A DNA stretch of 64,000 bases from Robiginitomaculum sp. (GCA_021776635.1 JAJFFN010000011.1:62001-126000); one strand, 5' to 3'. Shown: positions 27,163-36,000, counted from the first letter of the stretch. Numbers and translations are program-made. The notes: generated by a model not told the origin, from the letters alone.

Positions 27163-28593
27163 ATGAATATGAGCACACAAAAACTAATGATCGGGCCCCG
27201 GATAAGGCAGTTACGGCAATCCTTGGGTTTGACCCAATTGGCCATGGCAAATGATCTTGGAATCTCAACGAGCTACATGAACCTTATTGAACGCAATCAA
27301 CGTCCAATGAGTGCAAAGGTATTGCTGAAACTTGCCGAAACTTATGATATTGAAATTGCAAAATTGTCACCAGAATCGGACGCAAAAATAGTTCAGGAAC
27401 TTTCAACAATACTAAAGAACCCTGCTTACGGTTCTTACACAATTTCAAATGCGGAGCTTAGGGACAGCGTAGGGTCTAGCCCAGATTTTGCCAAAGCGTT
27501 TATCGCTCTACACGCCCGCGCAGAAGAATTGACTGTGCAGGCATCTTTGAGACAAGATACATTGGCGGATAGGGACAAGGTGGAGCTTTTGGAAGAAAGT
27601 TCCGGTGCGGTTGAGAATGTTCGCCGTTTTATCCATGATAGCCAAAACTATTTTGATGCGATTGATAAGGCCGCTGAAAACCTTGCCGACGAAATGGGAT
27701 TAAATAATCGCCAGCCACAAATAGCCTTGAGCGAACGTTTGTTTGAAAATCATGGTATCAAGGTTAGGATTGTTCCTTCGGATATTATTCCTAGCCGGTT
27801 GAGTTTATTTGATCCCCATAATCAGCGTTTGGATTTGTCCGAGCTTTTACCACAATCAGGTCGGCGGTTTAGAATTGCCTATCAGCTTGGTTTACTAGAG
27901 CACCGGGATATTATTGACCGAACAATTACCAAAGCGATATTACCAAGCAAGGAAGCTGATGATTTGGCAAGGCTTAGTTTGGCGAATTATTTTGCCGCAG
28001 CCGTTTTGATGCCTTACGAGAGGTTTTTAAAAGCGGCCCATGACAATCATTATGATGTCGAATTGTTGACCCGCCGATTTGATACAAGTTATGAGCAAAC
28101 TGCACACAGATTGACAACGTTACAAAGGAAAAGTGCACGAGGTGTTCCGTTCTTTTTTGTTCGTGTTGATATGGCAGGCAATATTTCTAAACGCTTTAGT
28201 GCAGGGAAGTTTCATTTTTCACGCTTTGGTGGCGCTTGTCCTTTATGGAATATCCATGCTTGTTTCCAGACCCCTGGAGAAACCATACCGCAAATTATCG
28301 AAATGCCAGATGGCACAAAATATTTTAGTGTTGCGCGCGCGGTTTTGCGCCCCGAAGGTGCCCACGGCCAACACGCGCAAATGGTTGCAATTGGGTTAGG
28401 CTGCGAACTGGGGCATGCCGATGAATTGGTCTACGCACATGGCAATACAGAATTGCAACCGACACCTATTGGTGTAAATTGTTATCTTTGTGAGCGTCCC
28501 GCCTGTCGCTCTCGCGCTCATGCGCCGATTAACCGAAAACTGAGCTTTGATGAGCGCGCACGCGACCAATCAATATTTAGATTTGATGGGTAA
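27163..28593 (+). CDS. XRE-family short-chain acyl-CoA responsive regulator (ScfR/RamB type)
   Basis: 476 residues. Residues about 10-68 are a helix-turn-helix of the Cro/CI type (IRQLRQSLGLTQLAMANDLGIS). The middle resembles an IrrE-like region but lacks the HExxH zinc motif. The C-terminal part carries a DUF2083-like region with paired cysteines (CPLWNIHACF, CYLCERPACRS). This domain set matches ScfR regulators such as RamB, which control acetate and propionate genes. Its divergence from aceB-aceA supports glyoxylate shunt control. The start could be 27163 or 27169. Confidence 0.9.
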   Translation: MNMSTQKLMIGPRIRQLRQSLGLTQLAMANDLGISTSYMNLIERNQRPMSAKVLLKLAETYDIEIAKLSPESDAKIVQELSTILKNPAYGSYTISNAELRDSVGSSPDFAKAFIALHARAEELTVQASLRQDTLADRDKVELLEESSGAVENVRRFIHDSQNYFDAIDKAAENLADEMGLNNRQPQIALSERLFENHGIKVRIVPSDIIPSRLSLFDPHNQRLDLSELLPQSGRRFRIAYQLGLLEHRDIIDRTITKAILPSKEADDLARLSLANYFAAAVLMPYERFLKAAHDNHYDVELLTRRFDTSYEQTAHRLTTLQRKSARGVPFFFVRVDMAGNISKRFSAGKFHFSRFGGACPLWNIHACFQTPGETIPQIIEMPDGTKYFSVARAVLRPEGAHGQHAQMVAIGLGCELGHADELVYAHGNTELQPTPIGVNCYLCERPACRSRAHAPINRKLSFDERARDQSIFRFDG

Positions 28594-28724
28594 AATAATC
28601 TTCATTTTCGATATTATGAAAGGACTATTGATAGCCAAACTCCTGTGTTTTAAACCGCAAGGGTAGGCTGCGCACTGGTTGTTGCTACCAAATAAAATAA
28701 AATTGCCATAGTGCATAAAAGCCG

Positions 28725-28753
28725 TTGACGTTACAAAAAGAGCGGGCTAGTAA
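28725..28753 (+). promoter_or_regulatory. Promoter of tRNA-Asp
   Basis: TTGACG and TAGTAA are 17 bases apart, starting 61 bases before the tRNA. This is a good sigma-70-type match for a stable RNA gene. The surrounding 190 bases hold no other feature I can see. Confidence 0.6.
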
Positions 28754-28785
28754 ACGCGCCTTGTTGAAACGCATGTTTATAGCAA

Positions 28786-28862
28786 GCGGGTGTAGCTCAG
28801 TTGGTTAGAGCGCTGGCCTGTCACGCCAGAGGCCGCGGGTTCGAGTCCCGTCACTCGCGCCA
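28786..28862 (+). tRNA. tRNA-Asp (GTC)
   Basis: 77 bases with CCA encoded. Acceptor stem GCGGGTG pairs with CACTCGC, and the discriminator is G. The anticodon loop CTGTCAC gives GTC. The D arm and T arm (GGTTCGAGTCC) are normal. The end is followed by A/T-rich sequence. Confidence 0.96.
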
Positions 28863-28988
28863 TTTTTCATACTTCAGTTTTGCACATAAAGAAAATGGGA
28901 CAGCCCCAAAATTCTATTGCTTGATTTAAGCTCTTTAGTACAGATAAATAACGCGAAAAATGATACTTAATAAAATGCGGGAGCAGAG

Positions 28989-30422
28989 ATGTTTAGGGCT
29001 TTATATAAATTGCTAATTTTAGGTGCCGTGTATTTGCTTGGCTCTTGCACGGATACGGATGTACAACAATCTGATTATATGGTGATTACTAACGGGCAGA
29101 TACTCACCATGAATAACACATTAGAAGTCATCACGAATGGGTGCGTCGTGGTACGCGGAACAAAGATTGAGTATGTATCTTCAGATTGTGAGTTAGGCGC
29201 CTATCCAAATGCAAAGCGAATAGATGCCGAGGGCGGGATTGTTATGCCTGGTATGATCAATCTACACAATCATTTGTCCATGGTCGCATTTCGCGGCTTG
29301 GCAGAAAGCGGTATTGTTGATGTACAAGACAGGCTCTACAATTATTTTTTCCCACTCGAAAAACAGCTCCTAAACCGTAACTTGATACGAGTATCTTCTC
29401 GCCACGCAGCAATTGAAATGGCGTTGGGCGGTGTGACGACTACCACTGATATGTATTACCATGAAGACGAAGTGGCCAAGTCAGTTAAAGAGGTTGGATT
29501 GCGCGGCGTTCTAGGGGAGACGGTTATTGGTTTTCCGGTGGTTGATTCACAGGACGTTTACGGCGGTCTTGAATATGCACGCGGGTTTATCGAGGCCTGG
29601 AAAGATGATGCACTGATAACACCCGCAGTTGCACCTCATGCACCGTATTCAGTTTCCCCGGAGATGTTGCTGAAGTCCAAAAACTTGGCCGATGAATACG
29701 GTGTGCCGGTTATCTTGCACATGGCAGAAATGGCGAACGAAAAAGACACTATCGCCACTAATTATGTAAACACTACACAGGATAAATCTGTGGTGAAATA
29801 CTTAGACGACATTGGGTTTTTAGACACAAATGTATTGGCTGCTCATGTTATATATATTGACGATGAGGACATGAAAATTTTAAAAAAGCGCGGCGTTGGT
29901 GTCTCTCATAATCCCAAAGCAAATACCAAAGATAGCTCTGGTGTTGCGCCGGCATGGCAAGCCCGTGTTTCGGGTCTAGATATGGGGCTTGGCACGGACG
30001 GTCCGATGAGTTCTAATCAATTGGACATCTTAAATGTAATGAATTACGCCGCAAGGCTTGCGCGAATTGAAAGCGGTGAAGTGAGTAAATTTGAACCAAG
30101 AGAATTGGTGCAAATGGCAACAATTGATGGTGCAAAAGCATTGGACATGGCTGATGAAATAGGATCGTTAGAGCTAGGCAAACTTGCAGACATTATCATT
30201 ATTGAGACAAGTTCCCCAAATATGCAGCCTAATTATGATCCCTATGCAACATTGGTGTTTTCCGCATATCCTTCAAATGTTGTTTTTACTATGGTCAATG
30301 GTGAAATTGTCGCACGAGACGGCAATGTAATAAATATTGATATGCCTGCCCACCAAGCACAATGGGACGAGATAACAAGTGATGTTGCAAAGTTCGCTCA
30401 AACTTTGAATGCGCCAAATTAG
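28989..30422 (+). CDS. Predicted exported amidohydrolase lipoprotein (deaminase-like)
   Basis: 477 residues. The N-terminus is a lipoprotein signal with lipobox LGSC (Cys20), so the enzyme is probably membrane-anchored outside the cytoplasm. It has the metal-dependent hydrolase fold of the ATZ/TRZ/MTA-SAH deaminase family: HNH metal pair in MINLHNHLS near residue 92, HAPYS near 218, ILHMAE near 240, and LGTDGP near 335. Its relatives (MtaD, SsnA, chlorohydrolases) are normally cytosolic. The substrate is unknown. Nothing around it suggests a pathway, although tnaA follows 115 bases later. Confidence 0.85.
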   Translation: MFRALYKLLILGAVYLLGSCTDTDVQQSDYMVITNGQILTMNNTLEVITNGCVVVRGTKIEYVSSDCELGAYPNAKRIDAEGGIVMPGMINLHNHLSMVAFRGLAESGIVDVQDRLYNYFFPLEKQLLNRNLIRVSSRHAAIEMALGGVTTTTDMYYHEDEVAKSVKEVGLRGVLGETVIGFPVVDSQDVYGGLEYARGFIEAWKDDALITPAVAPHAPYSVSPEMLLKSKNLADEYGVPVILHMAEMANEKDTIATNYVNTTQDKSVVKYLDDIGFLDTNVLAAHVIYIDDEDMKILKKRGVGVSHNPKANTKDSSGVAPAWQARVSGLDMGLGTDGPMSSNQLDILNVMNYAARLARIESGEVSKFEPRELVQMATIDGAKALDMADEIGSLELGKLADIIIIETSSPNMQPNYDPYATLVFSAYPSNVVFTMVNGEIVARDGNVINIDMPAHQAQWDEITSDVAKFAQTLNAPN

Positions 30423-30453
30423 GCTTGCGCCAAATTAGGCTTGCGCCATAAAA
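30411..30453 (+). repeat. 16-bp tandem repeat across the amidohydrolase stop
   Basis: The unit GCGCCAAATTAGGCTT is present twice, with a partial third, spanning the stop codon. Each unit carries the same TAG, so gain or loss of units does not change the protein. Confidence 0.8.
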
Positions 30454-30475
30454 TTTTGTTTGATAGGCGTTGTTC

Positions 30476-30514
30476 AACGTCGAGCGCGGTCGAGTGGACA
30501 ACCGCGACGTTTTT
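30476..30514 (+). terminator. Possible terminator between the amidohydrolase and tnaA
   Basis: AACGT...CGCGGT pairs with ACCGCG-ACGTT across a 10-base loop, with a 4-base bulge on the left arm, followed by TTTTT. It could end the amidohydrolase transcript or act in the tnaA leader. It is not a perfect stem. Confidence 0.45.
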
Positions 30515-30536
30515 ATGCTTAGATTTGGAGTAAGCA

Positions 30537-31907
30537 ATGAAAACGATTATTGAGCCTTTTCGAATTAAATCCGTTGAACCTATACGTTCTACGACGCGCG
30601 CTGAACGCCAGCAGCTGTTGGCCGGTGTGGGTTATAACCTTTTCCATCTAAAGTCAGACGATGTGCTGATTGATTTACTAACGGATTCCGGTACGTCTGC
30701 CATGAGCGCCGAGCAGTGGGCTGCGATGATGCGCGGCGACGAGAGCTATGCGGGCTCACCGTCTTTTGACCGATTTGAAGCAGCCGTTAAAGATTTGATG
30801 AATTTCAAACACATCATTCCCACCCATCAAGGCCGTGCAGCCGAAGCTATTTTGTTCTCTATATTGGGCGGCGACGGTAAAACAATTCCAAACAACACAC
30901 ACTTTGACACCACGCGCGGGAATATAGAAACTACAGGTGCCAAAGCGGTTGATTTACTCTGCGCGCAAGGTTTAACCCCGTCTGATCTTTCCCCGTTCAA
31001 AGGTAATATGGACTTGAATAAGCTACAAGCTTTCATGGAAGAAAATGCGGACAAAGTGCCGTGTGTCATGATTACCGTGACCAACAATGCAGGCGGCGGA
31101 CAGCCTGTGTCACTTGCTAATATCAAAGGGGCTGCCAAAATTGCACGGGATTTTGGTAAGCCGTTTATCATTGATGGCTGCCGCTTTGCTGAAAACGCGT
31201 GGTTTATTAAAATGCGCGAAAAGGGGCAAGGCGAACGTTCTATTCCTGATATAGTTCGTGATATGTTTGCAGACGCAGACGGTATGACGATGTCGGCTAA
31301 AAAAGATGCGATTGTCAACATAGGTGGTTGGTTGGCCTTAAATGATGATACATTGGCTGAGAAAGCGCGCATGCGATTGATTATGACCGAAGGTTTTCCG
31401 ACATATGGTGGCCTTGCTGGCCGCGACCTTGAGGCGATTGCGCAAGGGTTGAAGGAGGTCGTGAATGAAGATTATTTGCGTTACCGCGTTCGTACAAATG
31501 AATATATCGTCGAGCGGCTTGATAAAGCGGGTATCCCTGTGGTTAAGCCTGCCGGTGGCCATGCTGTATTTATAGATGCGCGGGCTTGGTTAACCCATAT
31601 CCCGCCTTTGCAATACCCAGGGCAAGCAGTTGCCTGCGCCCTGTACGAAATCGGCGGTATCCGTGCTTGTGAAATTGGTACAGTTATGTTTGGCCGCCAA
31701 CCAGACGGCACAGAAATCCCTGCGCAATTGGACTTGGTCAGGCTCGCCATGCCCAGACGTGTCTACACCCAAGCCCATGCAGATTACATAGTCGAAGTCT
31801 GCGAAGAAATTGCTAAAACCAGCTCCGAATTAAGCGGCTACAAGATAGTAGACGAGCCACCCGCACTAAGACACTTCACGGCGAAATTTGAAGTTTTGGG
31901 CGTTTAG
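30537..31907 (+). CDS. tnaA: Tryptophanase
   Basis: TnaA is a PLP enzyme that splits tryptophan to indole, pyruvate and ammonia. The PLP lysine is in MSAKKDAIV near residue 255. THQGR and RFAENAWFI match the family. Two residues separate it from tyrosine phenol-lyase: the C-terminal RHFTAK has His where phenol-lyases have Phe, and RACEIG has Ile where they have Arg. Both favour tryptophanase. The length of 456 is normal. GGAG precedes the ATG. No TnaC-like leader peptide or tryptophan permease is beside it. Confidence 0.9.
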   Translation: MKTIIEPFRIKSVEPIRSTTRAERQQLLAGVGYNLFHLKSDDVLIDLLTDSGTSAMSAEQWAAMMRGDESYAGSPSFDRFEAAVKDLMNFKHIIPTHQGRAAEAILFSILGGDGKTIPNNTHFDTTRGNIETTGAKAVDLLCAQGLTPSDLSPFKGNMDLNKLQAFMEENADKVPCVMITVTNNAGGGQPVSLANIKGAAKIARDFGKPFIIDGCRFAENAWFIKMREKGQGERSIPDIVRDMFADADGMTMSAKKDAIVNIGGWLALNDDTLAEKARMRLIMTEGFPTYGGLAGRDLEAIAQGLKEVVNEDYLRYRVRTNEYIVERLDKAGIPVVKPAGGHAVFIDARAWLTHIPPLQYPGQAVACALYEIGGIRACEIGTVMFGRQPDGTEIPAQLDLVRLAMPRRVYTQAHADYIVEVCEEIAKTSSELSGYKIVDEPPALRHFTAKFEVLGV

Positions 31908-31992
31908 TATGGAGAAAAATTATTTGCAATTATTGCAACACACCTTAAAGGTTAATTAGTTTATTTCGCCGATTCTCGGCTTGGTGAGGACA

Positions 31993-32784
31993 ATGATTAA
32001 AGAATATTCCAATGCACCAGTTCAGGAAGTAACCATGGTCGTGCACTTTGAACCCGTGATGAGCTTAAATACTATCGATTTAATCGAGCGTTGTTTGGCA
32101 TTAAAAACTATGTTTGGTGAATTTGATTTACAGGAAACGCCATATAGCCCAACTCACCTCGAATCTGTAGGGAGAAAGTTGCCAAGCCAGCACTTTAAAA
32201 TTGGCAGTGGTTTACCAGAGTTGGGATGCCGTTTGACTTCGAGTGAAAAAACCGAATCTATACATATTCAGAACAATAGATTTTCAGTTACTTGGACGCG
32301 TCAAGCTGATGGTAAGTACCCTAGATACGATACTTTAAAGCCTGCGTTTTTTGAAAAACTCAAGCTTTTTACTGAAGGAGCGGGTTTGAGTGAGCTTAAT
32401 TTGGATATTACTCAATGTGGAATTCAATATGTGAACCAAGTAGCCGATGATACCTTCACTGGGTTTTCTATGTTCAATTTCATTAATCTTAGGCATTTTG
32501 ACCAACATGAGGGGTTAAATTTTTCAACAACACAAAGACTGGAAGACCAACATGAGGTTGGCCGTCTGTATATGGAGGCTAACACCGTTTTTTCATTTGA
32601 AGCAAATGATGAAGGGCAGGTGAAGGAAAAGCGTTTATTGCAAATGAAATTAACATTTAGGGGTGCACCTAAAGAAAGTGTGGGTGTTTTTTTGGATCGT
32701 GGACATGAAGCGATTGTATCGACCTTTTCGCAAAGTTTGAGTGAAGGTGGGCGTGGCCTATTTAAGGAGATTGAACGTGTATAG
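31993..32784 (+). CDS. TIGR04255-family protein of unknown function (cassette gene 1)
   Basis: 263 residues, cytoplasmic by sequence. The N-terminal EYSNAPVQEVTMVVHFEP and the QYVNQV and LKLTFRG-type strands (QMKLTFRGAP) match the sporadically distributed TIGR04255 family. No enzymatic motif is visible. The ATG at 31993 has GAGG 4 bases upstream; an in-frame TTG at 31981 lacks this. Its stop overlaps the next gene by 8 bases. The patchy occurrence of the family and the tight coupling to two unknowns suggest an accessory system. Confidence 0.85.
   Translation: MIKEYSNAPVQEVTMVVHFEPVMSLNTIDLIERCLALKTMFGEFDLQETPYSPTHLESVGRKLPSQHFKIGSGLPELGCRLTSSEKTESIHIQNNRFSVTWTRQADGKYPRYDTLKPAFFEKLKLFTEGAGLSELNLDITQCGIQYVNQVADDTFTGFSMFNFINLRHFDQHEGLNFSTTQRLEDQHEVGRLYMEANTVFSFEANDEGQVKEKRLLQMKLTFRGAPKESVGVFLDRGHEAIVSTFSQSLSEGGRGLFKEIERV
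32764..32779 (+). promoter_or_regulatory. Ribosome binding site deciding a GTG start
   Basis: AAGGAG at 32764-32769 lies 7 bases before GTG at 32777, inside the end of the previous gene. It indicates that the second cassette gene starts here and not further upstream. Confidence 0.75.
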
Positions 32785-33310
32785 TGATCGTATATTAAAT
32801 GATGCTGTTTATGAAAACATTCCATCATATGGCTTGGTAGGTCGCCCTACGCGCTCATATAGAACTATAGTGCATGGGCGAGTTAGCGATTGGGATAGTT
32901 ACCTCAAAAATGCACTCAATAAGCTATGTGGTTTGCCGAATGGTTGGGATGGATATGCTAGCCCTCCTGTGAAATTTGAAAATGCCGAGTGTGCGTTGCA
33001 CTTATTATCTGGAATTAAGAAAATTACTGATAATAGTGGAGTAGAACTAAGAAAAGTTATACCTGATGCGCCATATTTTGTTCCGGTTGCTGGTGGTGCT
33101 TTACAGGCAGAATGGCATTTGGATGGCTATTTTGTAGAATTGTTTTTCGATGGAACATCGCCAGTAACGGCTAGTTTTTACACTGATGATGACAATATTT
33201 ATGAAGAATTTTTCCTTGATTGCTCCGGCGCACAAATTGATGCATCTCTTTTGATTCAATGGTTTATACGAATTTATGATCTGAAAAATGCTGAACAAGA
33301 AGCAGCGTGA
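32777..33310 (+). CDS. Unknown protein with GWDGY motif (cassette gene 2)
   Basis: 177 residues, no signal peptide or membrane helix. The clearest feature is LPNGWDGYASPPV near residue 57, followed by a helix rich in Ala and Leu (AECALHLLSGI). Later, LQAEWHLDGYFVELFFDG forms a beta-rich segment, as in antibody-like or sensor folds. Proteins with a similar GWDGxxxxP motif often follow TIGR04255 genes in my recollection; this should be searched. It starts with GTG, overlaps gene 1 by 8 bases and gene 3 by 23 bases. Confidence 0.8.
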   Translation: MYSDRILNDAVYENIPSYGLVGRPTRSYRTIVHGRVSDWDSYLKNALNKLCGLPNGWDGYASPPVKFENAECALHLLSGIKKITDNSGVELRKVIPDAPYFVPVAGGALQAEWHLDGYFVELFFDGTSPVTASFYTDDDNIYEEFFLDCSGAQIDASLLIQWFIRIYDLKNAEQEAA

Positions 33311-33710
33311 TTGTAATGACATAACTGTCCCTCATGATCATGAGGGAGTCACTAATGATAATCTTTTGATCAGGGGTATTTCTCGGGTACATATTGTTAA
33401 CCATAGAGTTTCAAGTGCAGCATTTAAAAGTTCCTCTGACCCCTACAAAGGGATGAGTATTGATTTGGGGCAAATAAATGATGCTCGCAGCTATAATACT
33501 GGAAATTATGTTGGTGCAGTGAAACTATTAGCGGCGATCCCAAGAGATAAAGAATTGTTAGTTGGGTATGACCCACTACCGAGTAATGATGCTCACGGTC
33601 AAATTTGGAGGTATGACGGAACTGTGAAAAATATAACGGGAGGGCAAGCAAATTATATGAAGCGTAACAGTGAGTGGCATGTTGAAATTATAGATGTCGC
33701 TCTGTCTTAA
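33288..33710 (+). CDS. Unknown small protein (cassette gene 3)
   Basis: 140 residues, ATG at 33288 (MLNKKQRDCND), overlapping gene 2 by 23 bases. The visible core is LLIRGISRVHIVNHRVSSAAF near residues 28-48, then SSDPYKGMSIDLG, and a C-terminal HVEIIDVALS. His and Ser residues in the core might be catalytic but this is only a suggestion. It ends convergently with the DedA gene, 42 bases apart. I cannot assign a family. Confidence 0.78.
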   Translation: MLNKKQRDCNDITVPHDHEGVTNDNLLIRGISRVHIVNHRVSSAAFKSSSDPYKGMSIDLGQINDARSYNTGNYVGAVKLLAAIPRDKELLVGYDPLPSNDAHGQIWRYDGTVKNITGGQANYMKRNSEWHVEIIDVALS

Positions 33711-33752
33711 TGTTTTTGTTATTCTCAATGAATGAATTAGGGGGGTGTTCGT

Positions 33753-34337
33753 TTAGTTGAGTTTTTTCCCAAATCGTTTCTTTAGGAACAGTCCACCTAG
33801 AACCACCACAACCAAGCCAACTGCGACTATTGGTAAATAGACTTTAATTTGCTCGCCAACCAATTCTCCGAGGAGATGGAATGCAAGAAAAAACATGCTG
33901 ACATAGAGGAAGCCTGAAAAGGCTATGGAACACCAGTACTTTATATAAGGGACGCCAAAGAACCCTGTGGCCAGATAGGTGGGAATTCGGGCCATGGGCA
34001 AGAAGCGGACTGTGATCAGAGTTTGAATAGCGTTCTCTTGAACAACGCCCTTTAGTTTCTGCACGCGTTCCCGTTCACCGTATTTTTTTGCCCATGAATG
34101 GTGTTTGGCGGCCCACCCCAGCCAATATTTCCACGAATCACTGGCGATAAGGCCCGCAAGAATGGCGGCAAATATGAAGTACCACGGATTAGGGCTGGTT
34201 AAAGACAACCCAGCAGCGCCAATAACGGCGGTGTCCTCTTGTACAAATGGGCCAATAAACAGAAGTAGATAAAACATCCACATACTGCCTTCGGGGATAA
34301 ACTCCATAATATTGCCAATCCTACGCGTTTTGCGCAT
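33753..34337 (-). CDS. DedA-family membrane protein (VTT/SNARE-associated domain)
   Basis: 194 residues with about four membrane segments. FVQEDTAVIGAAGL near residue 32, the RFLPMARIPTYLATGFFGVP segment near 110 and the terminal hydrophobic helix with basic tail are typical of DedA proteins. These are implicated in lipid scrambling and proton-dependent transport. The start may be 34337 or the ATG at 34307 (MEFIPEGS). Its direction opposes the preceding cassette, so it is not part of it. Confidence 0.88.
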   Translation of the reverse strand: MRKTRRIGNIMEFIPEGSMWMFYLLLFIGPFVQEDTAVIGAAGLSLTSPNPWYFIFAAILAGLIASDSWKYWLGWAAKHHSWAKKYGERERVQKLKGVVQENAIQTLITVRFLPMARIPTYLATGFFGVPYIKYWCSIAFSGFLYVSMFFLAFHLLGELVGEQIKVYLPIVAVGLVVVVLGGLFLKKRFGKKLN

Positions 34338-34443
34338 TATATCTTACATATGTGTCAGGAATGTAAATGCCTAAAAATGACGTTGCACAATGGATAAAGC
34401 CGTGACATAAGGCGCGGCACAAACTTGGCGAATGCGCCTAGTA

Positions 34444-34472
34444 TACTTAAGAATTATTGATGCTGGTATAAT
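34444..34472 (+). promoter_or_regulatory. Extended -10 promoter of tig
   Basis: TATAAT at 34467-34472 is a perfect -10 box with TG one base before it (an extended -10). The -35 region 17 bases upstream, TACTTA, is weak. The transcript would start about 25 bases before the tig ATG. Confidence 0.5.
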
Positions 34473-34504
34473 TAAACTGGCAAATGAACTATTTGGATAT
34501 GGAC

Positions 34505-35845
34505 ATGCAAGTAAAAGAACAAAAATCAAAAGGCCTCTCTAAACACTTTACTGTAACTATTAGTAAAGAGGATATGGAAACCAAACTCGCTGCAAAGATT
34601 AAAGAAATGCAGCCGCAAGTTAGCCTGAAAGGCTTTCGCCCTGGCAAAGTGCCTATTTCCCATATCCGTAAAATGTTCGGAACGAGCATCATGAATGATG
34701 TCGTACAGGAAACGGTCACAGAAACGACGCAAAAAACTATAGAAGATAATAAGCTGCGCCCTGCGGGACAGCCAAAGATAGAATTGCGTGCAAATGGTGC
34801 AGACGTCACCAGTGGGAAAGCTGATCTTGAGTATACGTTAGAAGTAGAAACCATTCCTGAATTTGAACCAATTGATCCAAAAACTTTAAAATTCACCCGT
34901 TTGACTTGCGCACTAGAAGATAAAGACGTTGATGAGAAAATGGCTGAACTGACTAAAGGTCAAGTTAGCTATAAGAAAAAAGCCAAAACGGCTAAGGCCA
35001 AAAACGAAGATGCCGTACTCATCAATTTTGTTGGTCGGGTTGACGGGGAAGCTTTTGAAGGCGGTGCTATGGATGAACACCAATTAGTTCTTGGCTCAAA
35101 CAGCTTTATTCCTGGTTTTGAAGATCAATTGGTTGGTAGTAAAGCCGGTGACAAGCTTGATGTGACAGTGACATTCCCAAAAGAATATCAGGTTGCAGAA
35201 TTGGCAAATAAAGAAGCTGTGTTTGAAACCGAGGTTCTAGAAGTCCAAGGTGGTAAACCTGCTGAGATTGATGATGAACTTGCCAAGAAATTTGGTTTTG
35301 AGGATTTAAAGGCTCTTAAAGAGGTCGTAAGCAAACAGGCCGAAAGCGAGCTGGATAATCAGTCTCGAATGAAAATGAAACGGGCAATCCTTGATGAGCT
35401 TGACGGTAAGCATGATTTTGATTTGCCACCAAATATGGTAGAAGCGGAGTTTGCAAACATTTGGGCACAAGTAGAAAAAGAAAAAGAAGCAGGGCAACTT
35501 GACGAAGACGATGCCAAGAAGTCTGATAAAAAATTAAAAGCAGACTATAAGAAAATTGCGGACCGACGCGTACGTCTTGGTTTAGTTCTCGCCGAAATGG
35601 GCGCAAAGGCTGATATTCAAATCACCAATGAGGAGCTTCAGCAAGCTATGGTCGCAGAAGCGCAGCGTTATCCTGGTGAAGAGCAACAAGTTATAGAGTT
35701 CTTCAAAAAAAACCCGGAAGCTGTGGCACAATTGCGCGCACCAATATTTGAAGAAAAAGTCGTGGATTTGATTATAGATACTGCCAAAATCACGGACAAA
35801 AAAGTCGATCGTGAAACACTTTTCGAAGAAGACGCATTTGAGTAA
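34505..35845 (+). CDS. tig: Trigger factor
   Basis: Ribosome-bound chaperone and prolyl isomerase for nascent chains. The ATG at 34505 (MQVKEQKSKGLSKHFTV) matches the family N-terminus; an ATG 7 codons earlier lacks support. The ribosome-binding signature KGFRPGKVP is near residue 45. The FKBP-like domain spans about 165-250 (EDAVLINFVGRVDGEAFEGG). The C-terminal helical arms carry a Lys/Glu-rich segment. The length of 446 is normal. It lies upstream of clpP-clpX, a conserved order. Confidence 0.95.
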   Translation: MQVKEQKSKGLSKHFTVTISKEDMETKLAAKIKEMQPQVSLKGFRPGKVPISHIRKMFGTSIMNDVVQETVTETTQKTIEDNKLRPAGQPKIELRANGADVTSGKADLEYTLEVETIPEFEPIDPKTLKFTRLTCALEDKDVDEKMAELTKGQVSYKKKAKTAKAKNEDAVLINFVGRVDGEAFEGGAMDEHQLVLGSNSFIPGFEDQLVGSKAGDKLDVTVTFPKEYQVAELANKEAVFETEVLEVQGGKPAEIDDELAKKFGFEDLKALKEVVSKQAESELDNQSRMKMKRAILDELDGKHDFDLPPNMVEAEFANIWAQVEKEKEAGQLDEDDAKKSDKKLKADYKKIADRRVRLGLVLAEMGAKADIQITNEELQQAMVAEAQRYPGEEQQVIEFFKKNPEAVAQLRAPIFEEKVVDLIIDTAKITDKKVDRETLFEEDAFE

Positions 35846-35882
35846 ACATTTAAGGCTAAGACCTTAAATATATAAATTATAC

Positions 35883-35920
35883 AAAATGCCTTGCAATCTT
35901 TGCAGGGCATTTTTTGTTTT
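35883..35920 (+). terminator. Rho-independent terminator after tig
   Basis: Stem AAAATGCCTTGCA pairs with TGCAGGGCATTTT with one T-G wobble around a 5-base loop, followed by more T residues. It is the clearest terminator in the window and separates tig from clpP. Confidence 0.92.
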
Positions 35921-35958
35921 ATGCCGTGCTCACGTAATTGTGCGTATTATTTTTAGCA

Positions 35959-36000
35959 TTACCTCTTGAATAATAATTTTCAATATAAACATTGAGGTAA
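35959..36000 (+). promoter_or_regulatory. Stem-loop before clpP
   Basis: TTACCTC and GAGGTAA pair perfectly across a 28-base AT-rich loop, 73 bases before the clpP ATG. It may be a regulatory site or part of a 5' leader. No consensus promoter could be fixed with confidence. Confidence 0.3.

Noticed and set aside
30423-30536. TnaC-like leader peptide before tnaA
   Set aside because: No short frame with a Trp codon and start in the 114-base gap.
30537-31907. Tyrosine phenol-lyase identity
   Set aside because: The C-terminal His and the Ile in RACEIG match tryptophanase, not phenol-lyase.
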